A stretch of DNA of 64,000 nt, from contig JBEBXQ010000004.1 of assembly GCA_040391535.1 (NCBI GenBank), positions 1-64,000 of the forward strand. Reading direction: 5' to 3'. The position numbers and the translations under genes were made by a program. The notes beneath the pieces are model-generated. The model saw only the letters and a program-made list of their open reading frames with translations, was not told the DNA's origin and made no database searches. Below, one piece after another: positions 9,081 through 17,405 of this stretch; the stretch's first letter is position 1; every line of letters starts with the position of its first letter. Source of the stretch: JBEBXQ01 sp040391535. Its GTDB lineage: Bacteria > Bacteroidota > Bacteroidia > Cytophagales > Spirosomataceae.

Positions 9081-10343
9081 ATGTCCACATTCAGAAAAAT
9101 CAATAACTGGTTGCATTTATGGCTCGGTCTCATCTCCGGGATCATTATGTTCATTGTTTGCATTACGGGTTGTCTGTGGGTGTTTCATGAAGAAATTACA
9201 GATTTGCTGGAACCTGAAAACAGGGTTGAGGTACAAAAGCTCCCGGTTCTGCCTCCTTCAGCATTGCTCGGCATTGCTACGGAAACTTTTCCCGGCAAGC
9301 AGGTTACATTTGCCAATTACAGACAGGGACGTGCTGTTGAAGTAGGTGTTGGAAAATGGACGGATGAAATTCGTTATACGTTAAAAGTACACCCTTATAC
9401 CGGCCAGGTGCTTTCGCAAAAGTCCTTCGGTAAAGACGAAACGGATTTCTTTCGCTGGGCGATCAACGGCCATCGCTTTCTTTGGCTGGATTGGGAAATC
9501 GGCAGACCGATTGTCAATTATGGTACACTTGTCTTTGTCATTATTCTGATTACCGGCCTGATCTGGTGGTATCCTAAAAAATGGACAAAAGCTACACGGG
9601 ACAAAAGTTTTAAAATCAAATGGGGAGCCGGATGGAAACGTATCAATCTGGATTTTCATAATGTACTCGGTTTCTATTCCATGCTGGTGTTGCTGGTACT
9701 GGCACTTACAGGGATGGTCTATGGAATTGAATGGTACAGCAAATCACTCTATTGGTCCACTTCAGGAGGAGAATCAATGCCTGAATGGCCCAAAATGGCT
9801 TCTGATTCAACCAGGGTAGGGCAAAGTATCCCACTTGGCCAGGCGATGGATGGTGCGTGGGGGCAGGTGCTGAAAAAACATCCGGAGGCTCAGGGTTTTT
9901 ATTATGCCTTTCCTGATACCACAGATGCAAAATCGGTTGTGAGTATGTATGTGTACCCGACCGCCGGGAAATATTATGATATGAAAAACTATCATTTTGA
10001 CCGGCATACACTCAGGGCGTTTGACCGCGACCCTTTTTACGAGGATAATTTTGCCGACGCGTCTTTCGGGACCCAGTTGCGGCGAATGAACTTTGACCTC
10101 CATGTGGGAAGTATATTAGGCTTTCCGGGTAAGGTACTCGCGTTTTTTGCCTCATTGATCGGAGCCAGCCTTCCCGTAACGGGATTTATCATCTGGTGGG
10201 TAAGAGGAGGTTATAAATTCAGAAAGAAGAAAGCGCCGAAACAGAGGAATCCGGAGAAGAAGAACGTAGTCAGACCCACCCGAACACCCGTGTCTGCCTT
10301 TACACCGTCCAAACGTCCGCAACAACTTAACAATAATTCCTAA
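9081..10343 (+). CDS. PepSY-associated transmembrane protein
   Basis: A 420-residue inner-membrane protein with four clear membrane helices: about residues 11-36 (LHLWLGLISGIIMFIVCITG), 147-170 (TLVFVIILITGLIWWY), 190-215 (HNVLGFYSMLVLLVLALTG) and 350-375. Conserved histidines lie in or next to helices (NNWLHLWLG, GHRFLWLDWEIGR, NLDFHNVLG, DLHVGSILG), and a basic C-terminal tail is rich in lysine and arginine. This is the PepSY_TM family, several members of which are linked to iron-siderophore or heme reduction in the periplasm. Placement between two DUF4374 lipoproteins and after a TonB receptor supports a role in reducing or releasing an imported metal complex. Heme binding by the histidines is an inference. 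Confidence 0.85.
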   Translation: MSTFRKINNWLHLWLGLISGIIMFIVCITGCLWVFHEEITDLLEPENRVEVQKLPVLPPSALLGIATETFPGKQVTFANYRQGRAVEVGVGKWTDEIRYTLKVHPYTGQVLSQKSFGKDETDFFRWAINGHRFLWLDWEIGRPIVNYGTLVFVIILITGLIWWYPKKWTKATRDKSFKIKWGAGWKRINLDFHNVLGFYSMLVLLVLALTGMVYGIEWYSKSLYWSTSGGESMPEWPKMASDSTRVGQSIPLGQAMDGAWGQVLKKHPEAQGFYYAFPDTTDAKSVVSMYVYPTAGKYYDMKNYHFDRHTLRAFDRDPFYEDNFADASFGTQLRRMNFDLHVGSILGFPGKVLAFFASLIGASLPVTGFIIWWVRGGYKFRKKKAPKQRNPEKKNVVRPTRTPVSAFTPSKRPQQLNNNS

Positions 10344-10363
10344 TCTAAATTTTCAATATAATC

Positions 10364-11077
10364 ATGAACAAAAAAATCAGTTTACTTGCCGTATTGACCT
10401 TATTTGCAATACAGGCGTTTTCCCATGCCTTGTGGATTAAAACTGCTCCGGCAGGAAAAACGGGACAGGCACAAACCGTTACGGTTATTTACTCAGAGCC
10501 GGATGATTCTCCGGAAAAAATTGCAGACTGGTATTCCGATGTAAAAGAATTTGAATTATGGCTGACGGCTCCTGACGGAAAGAAAGAGAAGCTTACACTT
10601 ACAGCCGGAGAGGATCGTTATACGGCTACTTTTACACCTGACAAAGAAGGGGTTTACATACTCTCGGCAGGAAAAACCGCTAAAGATCTGGGTGGAACTA
10701 CCGTCTACCAGTTTAATGCTTCGGCATTTGTGGCAGTAGGTAAAGCCGCGCTGAATAACGAAGCAGCCAAGAGCAACGAACTGGCACTGTTTACTGATGT
10801 TGTTACAAAGCAAAAGGTAAACAAGCCGGTTAAGCTTCAGACCTATTACAACGGACAGCCTGCCAGAGAAAAAATGTATGTGAGTGTTTCATCACCATCG
10901 GGCTGGTCCAGAAACGTGATGACCGATGAAAACGGTGTCGCAGAGTTTACCCCGTTATGGCCGGGCAGCTATGCACTTGAGGTATCCAAAAGCTGGAAGC
11001 AGGAAGGTGAACATAACGGAAAGGCCTACACAGGATTCTGGCGCTGTGCTACTTTGTCGCTGGATGTAAGTAAATAA
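10364..11077 (+). CDS. DUF4198 periplasmic protein
   Basis: A 237-residue exported protein with a signal peptide (about residues 1-20, ending at AFSH). The mature part begins HALWIKTAPAGKTGQ, typical of DUF4198, a family related to periplasmic components of nickel/cobalt transport (NikM/CbiK-like). The N-terminal His exposed after cleavage is a possible metal ligand, as in related copper or nickel proteins. It contains Ig-like beta-rich segments (ELWLTAPDGKKEKLTL; MTDENGVAEFTPLWPGSYAL). It starts 20 bases after the PepSY gene, so the two are probably co-transcribed. A periplasmic metal-binding role in the same uptake pathway is inferred. Confidence 0.78.
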   Translation: MNKKISLLAVLTLFAIQAFSHALWIKTAPAGKTGQAQTVTVIYSEPDDSPEKIADWYSDVKEFELWLTAPDGKKEKLTLTAGEDRYTATFTPDKEGVYILSAGKTAKDLGGTTVYQFNASAFVAVGKAALNNEAAKSNELALFTDVVTKQKVNKPVKLQTYYNGQPAREKMYVSVSSPSGWSRNVMTDENGVAEFTPLWPGSYALEVSKSWKQEGEHNGKAYTGFWRCATLSLDVSK

Positions 11078-11179
11078 ATGTGGTTCAGGGAGAAAGAGAC
11101 TCATCAGGCTTGATTGCAAAACCGGTGTTTTTTTGCATTTTTGTTCATATATTACCCGTTGGGGTGAGCTATTCAATAT

Positions 11180-12376
11180 ATGAAATCAAACCGTCTCTTT
11201 CTCCTTTATTTGTTTGTGTTTGTCCTGGCTGGTATAAAGGCCTGCAGAGAGAGGGAAACCCAGGCTACATCAGGAAATTATGGTATTATTACTTTTACAG
11301 ACAACTTTGAAAAGGAGTATCTGTTAACCACCGATAGTCTGACAGCCGGAAATCTGGATATTCCAGAAAATGCCGGACAGATTTACAGTCTCATTTTTTC
11401 CTGCCATAACGGCTATTATTACGGGATAGACGACGGGAAACCCGTTTTTACCAGATATGATGCAACGCCCACAGGGCTCGAACCGGTGGCACAAATCCCG
11501 TTGCCTCCACATCTTTCCTGGAAGGTTTTTCAGAGCTGGTATAACTGGATTGATGAATCCACACTTTTTTTAGGAAGTACACAGAACGGGCATACCTTCG
11601 TTTACTGTATTATTAATGTGAAGGATATGCAGATTGAGCGTCATGGCGAACTGGATATTCCTTTGCCTCCGGAAAGGATTTACGGTGGTATCATGGGGCA
11701 GTTCCGGGATAATCAGCTCCTGATTTCCTATACATATTATCAGGGATGGAACAATCCGGCACCAGCCAGTGATACAACGTATCTGGCAGTCATTGACTAC
11801 CCTTCTCTCAAAACAAAGTCAATATACAAGGATACCAGATCAACCTGGCCGGGTGGAATCTTTCTGCATGCGCCTACCTCGTTTATTGATGAATCCGGCG
11901 ATATTTATCTGATTACGGCTCCTGGAGGACGGACTCATCCGCATCCGACGGCTGTTTCAGGTATTTTCAGGATAGGGAAGGGAGAGGAGACATTTGATCC
12001 CGGCTATTTTGTTCCGGTAGTCAGTAAAGATGAGCAGGAGGCGTATATGCTGTATTATCTGGGTAATGGGAAAGCGCTGGTCAGAACGGTGGAAAAATCA
12101 TTGATCATGCAGTATGAAGACTATTTATACCGGCCCGTAGCGGGTTATTCACTGGTGGATTTGCGTACCGGAACCACAAAGAAACTTGATCTGCCGCCCG
12201 GGATGCTGGATTTTACCGAAACAGTGCTGGTTGAAGATAGCAAAGTGTATATTGCCATAGCTGAAAGCGCGGAGGAATCTTATATCTGGCAGTACAATAT
12301 GGATACAGAGGAGATAACGAGAGGTTTGAGAATAGAAGGAAGGGTGATGGTACTTAACCGACTTCACAAAAAATAG
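11180..12376 (+). CDS. DUF4374-like lipoprotein, second copy
   Basis: A 398-residue protein with a signal peptide and a lipobox-like site near residues 17-22 (AGIKAC). It is a diverged relative of the DUF4374 protein at 7773: the two share the order of motifs, for example the pair TFDPGYF here and VFDPNYF there, and the closing segment ITRGLRIEG against QASRGLEFV. It ends the plus-strand locus. Having two DUF4374-type proteins around one PepSY and one DUF4198 gene suggests two related substrate-handling lipoproteins. Assignment rests on local motif similarity and context, so confidence is moderate. Confidence 0.68.
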   Translation: MKSNRLFLLYLFVFVLAGIKACRERETQATSGNYGIITFTDNFEKEYLLTTDSLTAGNLDIPENAGQIYSLIFSCHNGYYYGIDDGKPVFTRYDATPTGLEPVAQIPLPPHLSWKVFQSWYNWIDESTLFLGSTQNGHTFVYCIINVKDMQIERHGELDIPLPPERIYGGIMGQFRDNQLLISYTYYQGWNNPAPASDTTYLAVIDYPSLKTKSIYKDTRSTWPGGIFLHAPTSFIDESGDIYLITAPGGRTHPHPTAVSGIFRIGKGEETFDPGYFVPVVSKDEQEAYMLYYLGNGKALVRTVEKSLIMQYEDYLYRPVAGYSLVDLRTGTTKKLDLPPGMLDFTETVLVEDSKVYIAIAESAEESYIWQYNMDTEEITRGLRIEGRVMVLNRLHKK

Positions 12377-12534
12377 TTCACACCGGATGACAGCTGTCAG
12401 CAAATCCTATTCAACGGGAGCGTGTCCGCTGGGCAGGTAAAAACAATATCCCCCTATATTGCGCTCTGCTACCGGCCGGATCCGGTAACTTTTCTTCCGG
12501 AATTCCTGAAAAAAACGGGAATGATGCAAAAGAA

Positions 12535-12566
12535 AAAGTACGCCCGCAATGATACGGACGTACTTT
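12535..12566. terminator. Bidirectional terminator between convergent loci
   Basis: Arms 12535-12546 and 12555-12566 pair over 12 positions with one mismatch, flanked by A on the left and T on the right. It separates the plus-strand uptake locus from the minus-strand SusCD module. The rest of 12377-12605 holds nothing else I can support. Confidence 0.65.
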
Positions 12567-12605
12567 CATCTGATGTTACTATGCAGTTTTTGATGTGCTG
12601 TTTCG

Positions 12606-15600
12606 TTATTTCAAAGACAGAATATAGCGAACCATTGCCTCTGCATCGGTTTTACTCATACCCGGATGTGGTGTCATCGGAATATTACCCCATACGCCTG
12701 AACCTCCGTTAATGACTTTATCCGTAAGCATCGGAAGATCCGAAACCTTGTACTTTTTAGCTACATCCACATAGGCGGGCCCGACCAGCTTTTCTTTTTC
12801 CTTATGACAGGCAAAGCAATCGGATTCGCTGATCAGCGCTTTCCCTTTTTGTTCCGGAGTACGTAAATCCGTTTTTGCCGCAGCCGATGCCAGGAATGCT
12901 TTTCTGAACTGATCAACTGCCGGATTGTCGCCTAAGGCTTCATAGTCTTTTTCTGTCAGAACCTGCCAGCCATATTTCGGCCATTCGGGGTCATCGGTAA
13001 TAAATCCCGGGACTTTCAATTCTTTTTCATCTGCTAATGATCCCAGTAACCATGCTGCTTTTTCAGGTTCGCCGGCCAGGAATCCTTTGTTTTTCCTGAA
13101 CATCTCCCACCAAACCGGTTTCAGATGCCGGAAAGATTCCTTGAGTGTATATTCAATGTAATAATCAGCAGGGAGCATTGCCGTTTCCAGAAGTGCGTTT
13201 ACTGCATTTTCTGTTTTGAAATGACTCAGGGAGATGACCGCCTGTAACCGGACTTTCATGGAACTGTCTTTTGAAAGGGAAATCAATCTGGCTTCACAGT
13301 TTTTAATGTGATCTTTCCAGTAAAACAGTACCCTCGTAGCCGCCGTTCTGATCGATTCATCCTTGCTTGTTAACAACTCTTCCAGCAATTGCTGATTAGG
13401 TTGATGGAACTGCTGATATACCCAAAGCCCTTCCAGACGATGCTGGTCATAGAGTGCATCATTCTTATGGAGAGAAGACAACCATTTTTCCAAAGCCGGA
13501 ATCACTGTTGCGGCATCCATTTGTCTGAGTTGTGTTTTGGTTCTGTAACGTACCCTGTCTTCATATTCCTTCAGCTGATCAAGCAATTGATCAATCGGGA
13601 GTTTTGTCAGATCAACCGGTGTGAGCCTGTCTTTATGCTTGTAGGTAATCCGCCATATTCTGCCGTGGGTGTGATCTCTTAAAGGATCACGAAGGGCTCT
13701 TTCTCCGTGATTGATGATCGGATTATACCAGTCTATAACATATAGAGCGCCATCCGGGCCGAACTGCAGGTCAACCGGCCGGAAATTGGGGTCGCTTGAT
13801 TGGAGCAAAGGTTCGATTTCCTCACCTACGATACCACTGCCGCTTTCATATACGCGATGTTGTTTGATTCCCAATGTGCCTACAAAGGTGTTGAAAAGAA
13901 CATTGCCCTGCCACTCTTCAGGAAAATGCCTGCTGGAAATAATTTCTGTACCGCATGTTTTAGGTTTACTGACAGAAGTCAGAAAATCCCGCATACCGGT
14001 ATGTTTTACCGGGTAATCAATGGCTGCTGAAAGGGGGGGAGCAAAGTAGTTCATACCCGTGGATACATCACTGATGATCTCTGTCCCGTTTCTCAAAAAC
14101 ACATGGCCCCATGGGTTGGCGTAGGGATAGGAAACATAGGGTTCCAGTTGGTGTGTAAGAGGTTCAAACCGCCAGGTAGCTCCGTAGTCACTGCGTTGCG
14201 GACCGGCAGGGGTTTCCACCTGCGAATGCAGAAAGGTGCCGCTGTGCCAGTACAAAGCACCATCAGGCCCCCAGGTATAGGTATCCAGCGTATGGTGTAC
14301 GTCTTCTGTCCCGAAACCATGCATGATGATTTCTTTTTTATCCGCTTTTCCGTCACCGTCCGTATCCTTCATAAACCAGATATTGGGTGGCTGGGAAATA
14401 TAAGCGCCGCCATTTCCCAGTTCAACACTGGTGGGCATGTACAGACTATCGGCAAACACAGTTTCTTTATCCGCTACACCATCGTTATCAGTGTCTTCCA
14501 GAATGAGGACTTTGTCGTTAGGTAATGCTCCCGGCAGATACTGCGGGTAGGAAGGCATATCCGCTATCCACATCCTTCCCTGCGGATCGAAGGTAATTTT
14601 GACAGGATTGGTAATCGAAAAATCTACTTCTGACGCGAAAAGATTAATTTCAAAGCCTTCCGGCAGGGTAAACGAATCCGTTGAAGGCTTGTTGCGCGGC
14701 GCCTTATCAAATTCGGAAGCCTGGACGGTATCATTCAGGATGCGGTGGGCCAGATTAATATTGACGGGGTCCTCTGAAACACTTTGCTTCCAGACTACAC
14801 TGTCCAGACGGATCACCATATCCCTGAGCTTTGCAAATTCTCCGGGGTAGGAGACAGGGCCTCCTGCCGGTTGTACCCACGGTTCTTTTCTGCGGCCAAC
14901 GATATACTCGCTGTTAATGGCTCTGTACAGATAAAAAAACTGTTGGTTTTTCTGGTCAGTCAGTTTTTTCAGACCGGAGAGTTCCGGCACCCATTCATTC
15001 ACAGAGAAACCCAGTGATTTTGCCATATGTTCTCCTGCTTTCCGGTATCCTTCTGCTGTAAGGTGTATTCCGTTGATCGTTATCGGTTGCCCGGCAGCGT
15101 TCTGCCATTTTTGAGAGGGATGATAAAGGTCGATAAACGGAATATCCAGCTCTTTTGCAACTTCCTCCATTCCTTCTGTATAAAGGGCCAGATTTTTATT
15201 ATGCACGGCCGGGTCAGGCAAAAGTCCGCCCATTTTTTCATGTGCGATCGGAGATACTAAAATCAATTGCGGACTGGTTTTGCCATTATACTGTCCGGAT
15301 CTTAACTTTTGTAAATAAACTTTCAGCTGATCTTTAAATACATCCAGGCTGTCGGCTCCTTTGAAAGCTTCGTTCAACCCGTAACAGGCAAGAATAACAT
15401 CGGCTTTATATTCAGTAAGGAGTTCATCCTGTGTAGGGAAATTGAGCGGTCTGGAGCGCAAAGTTATTTCATCGGCGCTCCAGCCGAGATTTCTGACGGT
15501 CAGGTTTTTCCCGGCAAAGCTTTTGTGCAGCAGAGGTTCAAAGTAATTATAGTGCTGCATACGTTCTGCAAATGTATTGCCGATAATAACGATACTTGTG

Positions 15601-15719
15601 TTATCATCCGGTTGAAACGGATACACTATTTCCGGCTCGTCTTCCGAGCAGGACAACATACACATCAGAAATAAAAGAAAAGGAAGTTTGAAAAGATCCG
15701 TCCGACTTTTGAATGCCAT
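12606..15719 (-). CDS. Lipoprotein fusing SGNH-like, sugar dehydrogenase propeller, HEAT and cytochrome c domains
   Basis: A 1037-residue surface or periplasmic lipoprotein (lipobox Cys near residue 24, MLSCSED). Residues about 40-235 match the SGNH/GDSL hydrolase fold, but block I reads GNTF (47-50) where GDS is expected, and block V reads NGIH (216-219) where DxxH is expected, so esterase activity is doubtful. Residues about 345-700 form a membrane-bound dehydrogenase propeller of the PVC type (PEGFEINLFA, FGPDGALYVIDWYN). HEAT-like repeats follow, then a cytochrome c with heme site CFACH at 968-972 and a likely Met ligand near 1015. It would oxidise a sugar or related alcohol and pass electrons to its heme. 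It is last in the sigma-FecR-SusC-SusD module, pointing to a substrate imported by that pair. Confidence 0.85.
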   Translation of the reverse strand: MAFKSRTDLFKLPFLLFLMCMLSCSEDEPEIVYPFQPDDNTSIVIIGNTFAERMQHYNYFEPLLHKSFAGKNLTVRNLGWSADEITLRSRPLNFPTQDELLTEYKADVILACYGLNEAFKGADSLDVFKDQLKVYLQKLRSGQYNGKTSPQLILVSPIAHEKMGGLLPDPAVHNKNLALYTEGMEEVAKELDIPFIDLYHPSQKWQNAAGQPITINGIHLTAEGYRKAGEHMAKSLGFSVNEWVPELSGLKKLTDQKNQQFFYLYRAINSEYIVGRRKEPWVQPAGGPVSYPGEFAKLRDMVIRLDSVVWKQSVSEDPVNINLAHRILNDTVQASEFDKAPRNKPSTDSFTLPEGFEINLFASEVDFSITNPVKITFDPQGRMWIADMPSYPQYLPGALPNDKVLILEDTDNDGVADKETVFADSLYMPTSVELGNGGAYISQPPNIWFMKDTDGDGKADKKEIIMHGFGTEDVHHTLDTYTWGPDGALYWHSGTFLHSQVETPAGPQRSDYGATWRFEPLTHQLEPYVSYPYANPWGHVFLRNGTEIISDVSTGMNYFAPPLSAAIDYPVKHTGMRDFLTSVSKPKTCGTEIISSRHFPEEWQGNVLFNTFVGTLGIKQHRVYESGSGIVGEEIEPLLQSSDPNFRPVDLQFGPDGALYVIDWYNPIINHGERALRDPLRDHTHGRIWRITYKHKDRLTPVDLTKLPIDQLLDQLKEYEDRVRYRTKTQLRQMDAATVIPALEKWLSSLHKNDALYDQHRLEGLWVYQQFHQPNQQLLEELLTSKDESIRTAATRVLFYWKDHIKNCEARLISLSKDSSMKVRLQAVISLSHFKTENAVNALLETAMLPADYYIEYTLKESFRHLKPVWWEMFRKNKGFLAGEPEKAAWLLGSLADEKELKVPGFITDDPEWPKYGWQVLTEKDYEALGDNPAVDQFRKAFLASAAAKTDLRTPEQKGKALISESDCFACHKEKEKLVGPAYVDVAKKYKVSDLPMLTDKVINGGSGVWGNIPMTPHPGMSKTDAEAMVRYILSLK

Positions 15720-15776
15720 ACGAAAAAGGTTTAGGTAAGGTTATAAAATTAATTAAGTTAAGATCACCGGACTTGT

Positions 15777-17393
15777 TTACCAGCCTTCATTCTGTTCCAG
15801 TTCAGGATTCTTTTCCATTTCTCTCTGGGGAATAGGCATAAAATACATTTTCTCCTGAAAAACGCAGGGAACGCCGTCCACGGGTTTTACTTCATAGGTA
15901 TAAGAACCATCCGTTTGTTTGGTGATGTACATGGCACTGAATTGCTTTCCGTTTAGAACCTCATCTGCTGTTTTCCATCTTCTGAGATCCCAGTAGCGCT
16001 TTTGCTCAAAACTCAGCTCGATGTATCGCTCATGCCGGATTTTTTCTCTCATCTGGATTTTGGTAAGTCCTTTGGGTAGCTGGTAGGGATCCAGTCCTGC
16101 TCTCTCCCGTATTTGTTCGATAGCGTCATAAACACTTTGATCAGGGCTGCTTAGGGCTTCATTCTGTGCTTCTGCATAATTCAGCAATACTTCCGCATAC
16201 CGTAGTTCCGGCCAGTTCTGATCACTGCCCACTCCTCCGTAATAATCCTGATTGGTTTCATCAGTGCCTTTTCGCATCAGGTAGCCGGTCACCGTCTGAT
16301 AAGGGATATTAATCCCGTCATCACCACCAACATAAGTATAAACCGGCAATCCCTGAAAGCCAAAGACAGATCCGTTCACGATCAGTGTAGCATCAAACCT
16401 TGGATCCCTGTTCAGATACGGATCTGCAGGATTATAACCCGATGCCGGGTCCGTAATGTTCTTGCCGTTTTTCATTTCAAATGCATCCACAAGCTCCTGA
16501 ACAGGCGAACGCCTGGATGCATCCTGGCGGGAACGGGAATCAGGCATTGCCCATGAATCCCAGCCGTGTTCCCTGAGGGTTTTCAGAAACTGCACACTGA
16601 ATACTTCTTCTTCATTGTTCTTGTCCAGCATGATTCTTCTGAAATCACTGTGCAATTTGTATATTTTGCTGTCTATCACTTCCTTATTTACATCAGCAGC
16701 TGCTTTCCACCGGTTTGCATCGTTTGCCGGATTATATAAAGGACTTGCCCAAAACAGACGTACTCTTCCCAGGAAAGCACGGGCAGAATGCCTGTTTACT
16801 TTTCCGACATCTACAGAGCGGTCACCATGCGATTCGGGCAGGAGATCAACGGCTTCTTCGATTTCATGGATAATGAATTCAAAAGTTTCATCAGTACTTG
16901 CCCGTTTTACAAAAAGATCATCGTCCAGGTCCTGAGGCTCAGTAATGACCGGGATGCCGCCATACCGCTTTACCATATCAAAGTAAAGCTTGGCCCTCAA
17001 AAACTTTACCTGCCCTTTCAGGGAAGTTTTTTCTTCTTCATTCAGGACCGAATCGTCAACTTTTGAAAGAAACATATTGGTTCGCCTCACCTGTTCATAA
17101 GCCCAGTAGTCCATGGGATTATTGTCTGCAAACCACTGCCCCTGAATTACATTTCTTGGATTACCACCCCAGAAATTCCGTGATTCATCGGTAATATTAT
17201 CATATAGATCATGGTCAAAAGCCGGAACATCAGCATATATGTTATTGACAAACAGCTGAATTAATGCCGGATCGCTGAAAACCTTTTCTTCGGGGATAGA
17301 GCTGGTAGCTTCACGATCGAGAAAATCTCCTGAACAGGAAGCAGTACCCAGAAGGATACCTAACAGAACAATTATTGAATGTATTTTTTTCAT
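15777..17393 (-). CDS. SusD/RagB family nutrient-binding lipoprotein
   Basis: A 538-residue outer-surface lipoprotein (lipobox LGTASC, Cys near residue 20). It has the SusD layout: an N-terminal segment SGDFLDREATSSIPEEKVF, TPR-like helices (GQVKFLRAKLYFDMVKRYGG) and the C-terminal signature RHERYIELSFEQKRYWDLRR. SusD proteins cap the SusC transporter and bind the nutrient. The stop codon of SusC lies 12 bases before this gene, so they form one transcript. The substrate is not evident; no glycoside hydrolase is adjacent, unlike a standard polysaccharide locus. Confidence 0.95.
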   Translation of the reverse strand: MKKIHSIIVLLGILLGTASCSGDFLDREATSSIPEEKVFSDPALIQLFVNNIYADVPAFDHDLYDNITDESRNFWGGNPRNVIQGQWFADNNPMDYWAYEQVRRTNMFLSKVDDSVLNEEEKTSLKGQVKFLRAKLYFDMVKRYGGIPVITEPQDLDDDLFVKRASTDETFEFIIHEIEEAVDLLPESHGDRSVDVGKVNRHSARAFLGRVRLFWASPLYNPANDANRWKAAADVNKEVIDSKIYKLHSDFRRIMLDKNNEEEVFSVQFLKTLREHGWDSWAMPDSRSRQDASRRSPVQELVDAFEMKNGKNITDPASGYNPADPYLNRDPRFDATLIVNGSVFGFQGLPVYTYVGGDDGINIPYQTVTGYLMRKGTDETNQDYYGGVGSDQNWPELRYAEVLLNYAEAQNEALSSPDQSVYDAIEQIRERAGLDPYQLPKGLTKIQMREKIRHERYIELSFEQKRYWDLRRWKTADEVLNGKQFSAMYITKQTDGSYTYEVKPVDGVPCVFQEKMYFMPIPQREMEKNPELEQNEGW

Positions 17394-17405
17394 GAGTAGA
17401 TAAGC

